The notes under the pieces were generated by a model, which saw only the letters and a list, made by a program, of their open reading frames with translations, had not been told where the DNA came from and searched no databases. 5,729 nucleotides of DNA, from contig JAATVL010000286.1 in the NCBI GenBank assembly GCA_014523525.1, positions 1-5,729 on the forward strand, given 5' to 3'. Below are positions 1 to 5,455 of this stretch, one piece after another (within the stretch, counting starts at the first letter, position 1; the number at the start of each line of letters is the position of its first letter). The DNA comes from Nitrososphaerales archaeon TH703 (GTDB lineage: Archaea > Thermoproteota > Nitrososphaeria > Nitrososphaerales > Nitrososphaeraceae). The translations under genes and the position numbers were made by a program.

Positions 1-194
1 TCAGAACCATCTAAAAAATCCCATCCGTCCCATCAGCCCATTTATTTATAAACGAGATTATAGCACAAGCATATCACAAATTTAAATGCAAGAACATGAA
101 TTTCAGACATTGATTGGACTTGAGCGTTAAAGCACCGTACACTGTGTTATCACGGACAGTCATTTTTGGCTATTTGACAAATGCATGAATAATT
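1..194. other. Left-edge intergenic stretch, no supported gene
   Basis: No convincing gene is seen here. On the plus strand a frame is open from base 1 to a TAA at 49-51 and could be the last 16 codons of a gene entering from the left (a Ser/Pro/His/Lys-rich tail), but it is too short to judge. On the minus strand a 29-codon ORF (74-163) begins with ATG and resembles nothing I know. An AT-rich TATA-like stretch (TTTATTTATAAA) lies around 40-51. This region is also the 3' flank of the minus-strand gene ending at 195; no T-rich terminator is evident on that strand. Confidence 0.4.
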
Positions 195-1184
195 TCAATA
201 CGTATTATTTTTAGATTGATAAGAAGGAATCGCGTTATTGACGAGCCATTTATCAATCATCTTATAAAATTGGCATTCCTCAAGGCACTGAGCTAAAATA
301 TCTTCTCCAGCTAACCCTATAACTATCGACTTTCCTTTCCCGTATTTTAACTCATATGTTGCGATTGGATATCTCGGATCTGAAGATTTATAGTCCAATA
401 GTATTTTGATGTTAGGATTAGTTTTATCATAATATTGTTCTTCACCTCCTTGCTTCCCTGTAAAATTGAAGGGATTATTGTAAAGGTGGTGATAGTCCTT
501 CTTCCAGTGGTATATTGGATAGAAGTTGCTTCCAAGCCATTGTCTTGTTTCTTTTTCCCATCTTTCGTCAACGCCCTTCCGTGCAGTCTTACCATCGAAT
601 TGAAATCCATGACCATCGACCAATGTTATCGAATTGGTTTGATTATCATATTTTACCTCTGTATAAAATACGTTACCAGTAAGTATGATCAAAGTGCCTC
701 CATTTGCTACAAAAGACTTGAGGTTTGAATACTCCTGTTGTGTCACATATTCTTGGTGACCGAGAATCAGAATATCATAAACATTGTTATTCGTATCATC
801 CCCTTTGACATTGAATATTTCTCCTTGATGTACATTGACGTCTGAGAGTATCGAAACATTGGCATCAGGAAATATTTGGCTAAGGTGAGTAGGTATATTC
901 TCAAGAATTGAAACATCATATTGTGGGCTGTAATTAGGAATTTTTGGTCTCAATAAGTTCAAATCACTCTTAACATCCTTTCCGTTTTTAATTTCGTGGA
1001 GATGTTTTTTATAGAAATCATAGAACCCCTGATCTCTGTAGGCTGCTCCAGTAAAGCTATTTTCAACTATACCTATCTTTAATTTAGAATTTATGATATT
1101 GACACCAAATACAAAAGTAATTTCACTCAAAACAAGAAATAGTACCATCTCTGCAATTAGTATCAATTTAATGAATTTTGACAT
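195..1184 (-). CDS. Membrane-anchored DMFase-like (GATase1-like fold) protein, function unknown
   Basis: An intact 329-residue protein. The frame can be extended to a TTG at 1205, but I choose the ATG at 1184 because it is directly followed by a basic residue and a hydrophobic helix (about residues 5-28), a signal anchor or uncleaved signal peptide, which predicts that most of the protein lies outside the membrane. The core resembles the C-terminal domain of the N,N-dimethylformamidase large subunit and related GATase1/ThuA-like domains: a predicted beta strand running into ILILGHQEYVTQQEY (about 138-152), then an NGGTLIIL strand (about 161-168), an aromatic/His-rich middle (about 215-235), and a C-terminal KILLDY...ATYELKYGKGKSIVIGL block (about 250-281). 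Enzymatic DMFase is much longer, so amidase activity should not be assumed. It is transcribed away from the flippase. A broken paralogue of its C-terminus lies at 3972-4189. Fold-level assignment is fairly sure; function is not. Confidence 0.8.
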   Translation of the reverse strand: MSKFIKLILIAEMVLFLVLSEITFVFGVNIINSKLKIGIVENSFTGAAYRDQGFYDFYKKHLHEIKNGKDVKSDLNLLRPKIPNYSPQYDVSILENIPTHLSQIFPDANVSILSDVNVHQGEIFNVKGDDTNNNVYDILILGHQEYVTQQEYSNLKSFVANGGTLIILTGNVFYTEVKYDNQTNSITLVDGHGFQFDGKTARKGVDERWEKETRQWLGSNFYPIYHWKKDYHHLYNNPFNFTGKQGGEEQYYDKTNPNIKILLDYKSSDPRYPIATYELKYGKGKSIVIGLAGEDILAQCLEECQFYKMIDKWLVNNAIPSYQSKNNTY

Positions 1185-1230
1185 ATGACTAGAGTAATTA
1201 ATCAAGCCTTAGACATTAAGTAATAAGGCA

Positions 1231-1240
1231 TATTTAATTA
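1231..1240 (-). promoter_or_regulatory. Possible archaeal TATA box for the DMFase-like gene
   Basis: Read on the minus strand this is TAATTAAATA, an AT-rich archaeal TATA-like element. A start point about 25-27 bases downstream would fall near 1205-1210, giving a leader of roughly 20-25 bases before the ATG at 1184, or a leaderless transcript if the TTG at 1205 were used. The surrounding DNA is very AT-rich, so a chance match is quite possible. Confidence 0.25.
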
Positions 1241-1311
1241 TTGATATAAGAATCGAAATGTAAATAAATAATTAATTTAAATGGACATCTATTTCTGGAA
1301 CCTAAATTGAT

Positions 1312-1329
1312 ATAACCATAATAACCATA
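1312..1329. repeat. Two tandem copies of a 9-bp unit
   Basis: The unit ATAACCATA occurs twice without a gap, just beyond the stop codon of the sugar-dehydrogenase relic (TAA at 1331-1333, minus strand). It is probably replication slippage in unconstrained DNA; no function is proposed. Confidence 0.7.
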
Positions 1330-1330
1330 A

Positions 1331-1848
1331 TTACGAAAGACTGCTCGGAACAATTCTGTATATTTTTCCTTTATCATGCACAACAAAATATAGATAGCAG
1401 TAAGTCTGATGTTTAAGTCCGTTACTATTCTAGAGTATTCTGCAAAAACTACATTCCCAAATTCCTTATCAGTCGGCAATCTTACCGATCAATGGGCCTC
1501 AAAAAGAAGTCCGATTCTATTCTGATTCAATTTGAAATTATAAATTCTTTCATTGTTGACATCACCTACGAACATATCGTTTTCATATTCTTTACCTACT
1601 CTTTCACTAGATAGAAATATCAGTGCGGTCGGATTAACAATATATTTCCAGATAAACTCGGATGAACCGTACTGTCCTTTAGCATCAAAATCAAAAATCA
1701 ACCAGATCCGAAGGATCGTAAGTAACGCGGTTAGAATAGAATTTGTTATCCGAAACGTGATCCTTCCATATCCTTGCACTTTATTCTTTTCACTATTAAA
1801 TCCAGGATCAACGAGATTAATCTCGTCACCAGAAAACTCTTCCCAATC
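1331..1848 (-). pseudogene. Relic of a glucose/sorbosone (PQQ-dependent type) sugar dehydrogenase, C-terminal part
   Basis: Several conserved blocks of the soluble glucose/sorbosone dehydrogenase beta-propeller family appear in the correct order on the minus strand: GDEINLVDPGFNS (about 1795-1833), then a VQGYG motif, FDAKGQY and EFIW (about 1655-1690), KEYENDMFVGDVNN (about 1555-1596), and the propeller-closing end HDKGKIYRIVPSS. The reading frame is broken repeatedly: an in-frame TGA at 1489-1491 cuts the first part; GPLIGKIAD (1472-1498) is in a second frame; DKEFGNVVFAEYSRIV returns to the first frame; and LYFVVHDKGKIYRIVPSSLS-stop (1331-1393) is in a third. The N-terminal half, with the catalytic His region of this family, is absent. 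Family members catalyse PQQ-dependent oxidation of sugars outside the membrane and are common in soil thaumarchaea; this copy is dead. Upstream of 1848 similarity fades within a few codons, about 10 bases before the plus-strand peptidase relic starts. Confidence 0.8.
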
Positions 1849-1858
1849 TCACTTTAAA

Positions 1859-2069
1859 TCTGTATATAAGATCACTACTCAGAAGAAGATAGATTTACCT
1901 AATAAGGGAACATATATGGTTAAAACAAATGCTTTGGAATAACTAAAGTTCCATAATCAATGAAGATCAATAGCTAATAGATTATGTGGTACCAAATGAA
2001 ATAAATATACATCCACAAACTTTTAAGATTACCAACGCCTTGATGAAATCTGGAGCAAATTATAGATGA
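1859..2069 (+). pseudogene. Relic of an S9-family (DPP-IV-like) peptidase, C-terminal part
   Basis: Two stretches resemble the C-terminal alpha/beta-hydrolase domain of S9 prolyl-oligopeptidase/dipeptidyl-peptidase IV proteins. The first, DLPNKGTYMVKTNALE (about 1892-1939), matches the usual 'Y-x-GLP...GY...S-A-L-E' segment. After a stop (1940-1942) and frame changes comes DYVVP followed by NIHPQTFKITNALMKSG (1980-2054), which matches the segment around the catalytic Asp (the 'D-x-NVHPQ...NALIKAG' pattern). The frame ends at a TGA at 2067-2069, before the catalytic His loop; the nucleophile-Ser region and the propeller are missing. A hydrophobic strand expected between the two blocks is recognisable only with frameshifts (SIINED, about 1949-1966). 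The relic ends 57 bases before the flippase start. Assignment is by motif pattern only; another S9 or alpha/beta-hydrolase subfamily is possible. Confidence 0.5.
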
Positions 2070-2097
2070 GTTTAAAGCCTAAGGAAATTCATCAACA

Positions 2098-2107
2098 CAT
2101 AATACAT
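2098..2107 (+). promoter_or_regulatory. Possible TATA box for the flippase gene
   Basis: The stretch CATAATACAT is centred about 24 bases before the ATG at 2127, the spacing expected for a leaderless archaeal transcript. An alternative is TTTAAA at 2071-2076, preceded by a purine-rich GATGAG that could act as a BRE, which would give a leader of about 30 bases. No Shine-Dalgarno sequence precedes the ATG. Neither box is strong. Confidence 0.25.
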
Positions 2108-2126
2108 AGATCAAGATGATTAAAAA

Positions 2127-3629
2127 ATGATAGGAAACCAAGTCGGAAAAGGAGCAATCTATCTCTTCATTCAAATAATTTCCTCTATGATTTCGGGGTA
2201 TATCTTTTTGATATTATTGGCTAGGATTACTACTACTGACATTATTGGAACATTTTCACTACTGGTTGCAATTTCAGAAATCTTTGCAAATATTGCAGTC
2301 ATTGGTTTACCGGAGAGCATCCAGAAATTTGTTGGAAGGAGTTTCTTGCAGCACAAGCATGCGGATGCTAAAGTCTTTGTAATAATCTCGTTCATCCTTC
2401 TATCAGTAGGTATCATCGCTTCATGCTTGGTGATTCTATTTTTCAACGACTGGATTTCTAACATCTTTGGAATAGGTTTTGGTTTGGTAATTGTGGTAGA
2501 CTTAATGGTAACTTCGTATGCTGTCTATACTGTATTATATTATATAGTTGTCGCTTCTCTTAAGACCAAAGTACTCCCAATAATAATAATCATCTCTTCT
2601 GTTGCTAAGGTTATTTTAGGTCTCTCATTGGTTTTAATGGGCTATGGGATTCTAGGGCTAGCCCTCGGGTATACGTTTTTCGGGCAAATTTTATCCTCCA
2701 TTCTTCTTGCCATTTTCATAGGTAAGTTATTCAAATCAACTAAAAAAGTTACCAAACCAGAAATAACAATTAGGAGTGCTTCAAAAAGTCTTCTAGTTGG
2801 AGGGATCGTGGCATGGGTTCCTCTTTTAATTACAACTGTGGGAATTGATCTAGGAACAATAGTATTGTATAGTACATATGGATCACACCAGTCTGGTGTA
2901 TATTTCATAGCACTTGCAATAGCTAACGCTATAAACGCAATAGTACACTCCATTTTTACCATTTCTTTGCCTGTCCTGAGTTCTATGCACGATGGTCGAA
3001 AAAGGTTTGTATGGCAAGCAATTAGAATAAGTGCCATTCTGGCGTTACCATTATCGTGTTCTATAATCTTTTATTCAAATGATATAATGCACTTGATCGG
3101 CTCTAATTACGAGAAAGGATCGTCTTCACTGCAAATATTGTTATTGTCATCATTTCCAATCATTGTTCTTTCTGGAGTTGAGACTTTAGTTTTCTCATTC
3201 GGTCAATATCGATATACCTTGACTATTAGTCTTGCAACTAGTATTCCACGAACCATTCTGTATATAGTACTTGTCCCAATATTTGGAATTACGGGAGTCG
3301 CTATGTCTTATACCATTGGTTCTGTAATGGGACTCATTGCCTCAATTATAGTAGCAAATAGGATTAGGCTGTCAATATTTTGGAAACCTCTAGCCTTGAC
3401 ACTTTTTTTACCCCTATCTCTGGCCTTTTTATTCGCAGCGTTTGATGTAAATTATATTATAGGAATAGTTACCACGATTACGATCACTTACTTATTATTA
3501 ATGAAATTGCATGTCATCGAGAAGACTGATGGATCATTTTTCATTGAGTTAATGCCTAATAAGACTCCTAAGGCATTTGTTACAATATCTAACAAATTTG
3601 GGAAGATAATCGACTGGTTTTACCGATGA
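2127..3629 (+). CDS. Polysaccharide (lipid-linked oligosaccharide) flippase, Wzx/MATE-like
   Basis: An intact 500-residue integral membrane protein of the polysaccharide-biosynthesis/Wzx branch of the MOP (MATE/MVF) superfamily. About 14 hydrophobic segments can be placed (roughly residues 9-31, 36-60, 82-106, 115-143, 148-171, 173-200, 222-247, 258-282, 297-320, 333-354, 365-386, 388-410, 420-438 and 442-461), the normal number and length for the family. The N-terminus, with an amphipathic basic start and 'G..S..LLARI' in the first helix followed by a 'G.FSLL.A' segment, is typical and supports the ATG at 2127; a four-codon ATG frame at 2116-2130 overlaps it and is probably meaningless. The role inferred is translocation of undecaprenyl/dolichyl-type lipid-linked glycans to the outer face of the membrane. 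It would work with glycosyltransferases like those at 4212-5300 and at the right edge; a glycosyltransferase relic starts 24 bases after its stop, suggesting a former operon. Confidence 0.88.
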   Translation: MIGNQVGKGAIYLFIQIISSMISGYIFLILLARITTTDIIGTFSLLVAISEIFANIAVIGLPESIQKFVGRSFLQHKHADAKVFVIISFILLSVGIIASCLVILFFNDWISNIFGIGFGLVIVVDLMVTSYAVYTVLYYIVVASLKTKVLPIIIIISSVAKVILGLSLVLMGYGILGLALGYTFFGQILSSILLAIFIGKLFKSTKKVTKPEITIRSASKSLLVGGIVAWVPLLITTVGIDLGTIVLYSTYGSHQSGVYFIALAIANAINAIVHSIFTISLPVLSSMHDGRKRFVWQAIRISAILALPLSCSIIFYSNDIMHLIGSNYEKGSSSLQILLLSSFPIIVLSGVETLVFSFGQYRYTLTISLATSIPRTILYIVLVPIFGITGVAMSYTIGSVMGLIASIIVANRIRLSIFWKPLALTLFLPLSLAFLFAAFDVNYIIGIVTTITITYLLLMKLHVIEKTDGSFFIELMPNKTPKAFVTISNKFGKIIDWFYR

Positions 3630-3652
3630 ATTTATGGGAGAAATGGTAGTAA

Positions 3653-3981
3653 GTTAGTAAATCCTCTTTCCTAGTACTCCCTTATGAAAATCTCTTTCAA
3701 TATTCTTCAAGTGGAGTGATACCCTTGTCATACACATTTGCAAAGCTCGTGATAGTATCGAATGTTCCGTCATTAGTTGAATATGTCGATCCTGGCAAAA
3801 CCGGCCTTATTTTTGAGGTGAATGATACTAAAGAACTGGCAAATTGTATCATGATCTTATTGAAAACAGTTCTAAATGTTTAGAAATGGGACAAATTGCT
3901 TACCAAAAAATGGTAAAGGAAATGTCTTTAGATGTATGTTGTAAAAGAATTAATGATATCTATAATAATATACTAATGTAA
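3653..3981 (+). pseudogene. Relic of a GT4/group 1 glycosyltransferase, C-terminal part
   Basis: Frame 3653-3883 reads LVLPYENLFQYSSSG, then a YTFAKLVIVSN segment and VEYVDPGKTGLIFEVND, ending in ELANCI. This is the nucleotide-sugar-binding C-terminal lobe of GT4 enzymes (the usual 'vlPy...s.SGv...a.a.gkPvv.s.v....e.v..g.tG.l.e..d...la' pattern). A TAG at 3881-3883 closes this frame, but the match continues in another frame from about 3862 (ENSSKCLEMGQIAYQKM, then CCKRINDIYNNIL) to a TAA at 3979-3981, so a frameshift lies near 3855-3865. No N-terminal lobe is present: the region before 3653 runs into the end of the flippase gene. The canonical first Glu of the EX7E motif is replaced in this copy (SSSG...SYTF). 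Non-functional as read. It probably once followed the flippase in the same transcription unit. Confidence 0.78.
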
Positions 3982-4189
3982 AGATTTTACTGGATTACAA
4001 TGCAACAGAAAATGAACCAAATCCAAGAAAATTTGTTGTTGCAACGTACGGGATAGAACATGGAAAAGGGAAGGTATTAACTCTTGGTTTATATACTGAT
4101 GACTTGAAAGGAAAGGAAACCAAAGGTTTTGGAGATTCTTTGATAGCTTGATATTTCAATATGTATTAGGAGAAAAAGTACGTGGATGA
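3972..4189 (+). pseudogene. Relic of a second DMFase-like protein, C-terminal part
   Basis: The frame starting at about 3972 reads NVKILLDYN, then VATYGIEHGKGKVLTLGL, and clearly parallels NIKILLDYK...ATYELKYGKGKSIVIGL near the C-terminus of the intact DMFase-like protein (its residues about 248-281). This frame stops at 4149-4151, but from about 4121 a different frame continues the similarity (RFFDSLIFQYVLGE, equivalent to FYKMIDKWLV in the intact gene) to a TGA at 4187-4189. A frameshift therefore lies in the AAAGGAAAGGAAACC stretch near 4108-4122. Only about the last 70 residues survive. It starts inside the last codons of the glycosyltransferase relic, so the two fragments are joined directly. 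It is on the opposite strand to the intact copy and differs from it substantially, so it is a diverged paralogue, not a recent duplicate. Confidence 0.7.
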
Positions 4190-4211
4190 CAGAAGAACAA
4201 GAGATGAGATT

Positions 4212-5300
4212 TTATTTCCTCAACAAATTACCATATAATTGATACAATATCTTTTCCATGTTGTTCCAATTATATTTTTCGACAAAGGCTTTACGTCCAT
4301 TATTTCCCAATCTATCCCTTAATTCTGAGTTATCTCTTAATTTTATTATTGCATCCCTTACCTTATCTATATTATACTGAACTATTATGCCGCAGTCGGT
4401 TTCTTTAACCAAATTCACTTCCATATTTGTAATTAATGGAATGCCGCACATCATTGCCTCAAAAATCTTGTTGGGACTGGAAAGTTGATTTTTTCTGTAC
4501 TGTAAATCGTATAAAACTACCATGGCATCGGAACTTGCTTCTAGCTCAAGTGAATCTGCACGTTCCAATAGCCCTACATAATTTACATTCGGTAATTTGA
4601 TCATTTTATCTAATAATTCCTTATCCGCAGCTCTTCCAGCAAGAACCAAACGCACACCCTTTAGACCGTCTACAGCAGCCGCTACTATTTCCAATCCCTG
4701 GTCCTTACAGATTAGTCCTGTGTAGACAAGGGTTAGTGTGTCATCTTTCGACTTTAATCTCTTCAAATTATGGTCCTCTGAAAGGTTCATTATTATACAG
4801 CAATTTTTTGGCCGTATTCGAAACGTACTCTGGACCTTCTCAGAAACCGTTACCAATACATCAGCCCACTTGCTTAATAATTCTTCCACTAAGTTAATGG
4901 CGTTATACAAGGTTGTATATTGTGAAGGAACGTAGCCCCCAAATCTATCATGTACATCATAGACCATTTTTTTTCTTAAAATCAGCTTGTAAAGAGAACA
5001 AGGTAAAAGGGTATCAAAATCAATAGCATGAACAACATTAGGTCTATTTGCAAGTAACTTATAAAGCACCCATGTCCAGAATAGTGGATAGTATAAAATT
5101 AAAGTGGGTCGCCCAAACGGTGCTTTCATTCCAAACAGGGAAAGCGGCACAGGATACCCATTGATGTCTAGTGAGGAAATACCTTCTCGATTCCATCCAA
5201 AAACCGAAGTTTCGTATTTCTTTTTTAAAGAATTAATGATTTTCCAGATTCTAGGATGTCGCAAGATGGAGTTTGATGCTACTATTGCTATCTCTGCCAA
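4212..5300 (-). CDS. Glycosyltransferase family 4 (group 1) enzyme
   Basis: An intact 362-residue cytoplasmic GT-B glycosyltransferase. The N-terminal lobe starts with a strand AEIAIVASNS and R-HPR-xW (residues 2-18), then HAIDFDTLLP (91-100), VYDVHDRFGGY (113-123) and LVTVSEK (149-155). The C-terminal donor-binding lobe has LVYTGLI (191-197), VRLVLAGRA (216-224), NVNYVGLL (238-245), and PNKIFEAMMCGIPLITN (276-292), where Glu281 is the second Glu of the EX7E motif; the first position (273) is Leu, as in many PNK-(L/I)-FE type members. The length is normal for GT4. It should add a sugar from a nucleotide donor to a lipid-linked or surface glycan; donor and acceptor cannot be read from sequence. 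The start is TTG at 5298-5300, because an in-frame TAG lies only six bases upstream and the strand begins at once; no ATG is available before it. It converges with the relic ending at 4189. Confidence 0.87.
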   Translation of the reverse strand: MAEIAIVASNSILRHPRIWKIINSLKKKYETSVFGWNREGISSLDINGYPVPLSLFGMKAPFGRPTLILYYPLFWTWVLYKLLANRPNVVHAIDFDTLLPCSLYKLILRKKMVYDVHDRFGGYVPSQYTTLYNAINLVEELLSKWADVLVTVSEKVQSTFRIRPKNCCIIMNLSEDHNLKRLKSKDDTLTLVYTGLICKDQGLEIVAAAVDGLKGVRLVLAGRAADKELLDKMIKLPNVNYVGLLERADSLELEASSDAMVVLYDLQYRKNQLSSPNKIFEAMMCGIPLITNMEVNLVKETDCGIIVQYNIDKVRDAIIKLRDNSELRDRLGNNGRKAFVEKYNWNNMEKILYQLYGNLLRK

Positions 5301-5306
5301 TTGCCG

Positions 5307-5421
5307 CTACTCCAACTCCGTTTTAATATTGTTTACCTCAACGTTAGTGATAGGAGCAAAAATAGGATCGGCTTCTTTCTTCATTAACAAGTTCAATATG
5401 CCAGTCTACTTGATTTCTCAT
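5307..5421 (-). other. Unrecognised short coding-like segment, possibly frameshifted
   Basis: Two overlapping short minus-strand frames look more protein-like than random. From the ATG at 5421, frame one reads MRNQVDWHIELVNEE and then degenerates to a TAA at 5344-5346. A second frame, which has its own ATG at 5384, reads EADPIFAPITNVEVNN and continues to a TAG at 5307-5309, six bases before the GT4 start codon and in the same frame as it. Joined by one frameshift near 5375-5380, they would give a peptide of about 36 residues. I do not recognise it. It could be a fifth gene relic, a small hypothetical protein (the 25-codon frame 5307-5384), or a lost N-terminal extension of the glycosyltransferase. 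Confidence 0.3.
5321..5331 (-). promoter_or_regulatory. Possible TATA box for leaderless expression of the GT4 gene
   Basis: On the minus strand this reads CAATATTAAAA-like DNA centred about 26 bases upstream of the TTG at 5300. That spacing fits an archaeal TATA box driving a leaderless transcript beginning at or near the TTG, which would explain the lack of a Shine-Dalgarno site. It lies inside the short coding-like segment 5307-5421. Confidence 0.3.
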
Positions 5422-5455
5422 TAGTCTAATATATTAATCGAGACAGACGAAAATT

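Noticed and set aside
435..728. 97-codon plus-strand ORF
   Set aside because: Antisense to the conserved DMFase-like gene; Cys-, Leu- and Ile-rich composition typical of a shadow frame.
1234..1779. Two short minus-strand ORFs (1234-1479 and 1489-1779) as separate small proteins
   Set aside because: They are in the same frame, split by one TGA, and together carry collinear dehydrogenase motifs; they are pieces of one pseudogene.
1811..1826. Perfect 16-bp palindrome ACGAGATTAATCTCGT as an operator
   Set aside because: It coincides with the conserved coding motif DEINLV of the dehydrogenase relic and lies far inside it, so it is most likely a by-product of codon sequence.
1553..1942. 129-codon plus-strand ORF as a real gene
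   Set aside because: Its first three quarters are antisense to the conserved motifs of the dehydrogenase relic and its last part (from about 1859) is the first block of the peptidase relic; the ORF is an accidental chimera.
2885..2899. Inverted repeat ACACCAG-T-CTGGTGT as a hairpin or regulatory site
   Set aside because: Short, with a one-base loop, inside the flippase coding region with no disruption of the frame; probably chance.
3630..4211. Whole stretch as a regulatory or non-coding RNA region
   Set aside because: Nearly all of it is explained by two adjacent gene relics (3653-3981 and 3972-4189); no conserved RNA fold or repeat was visible.
5104..5424. 106-codon plus-strand ORF
   Set aside because: Mostly antisense to the N-terminal lobe of the GT4 gene, with no recognisable motifs; a shadow ORF.
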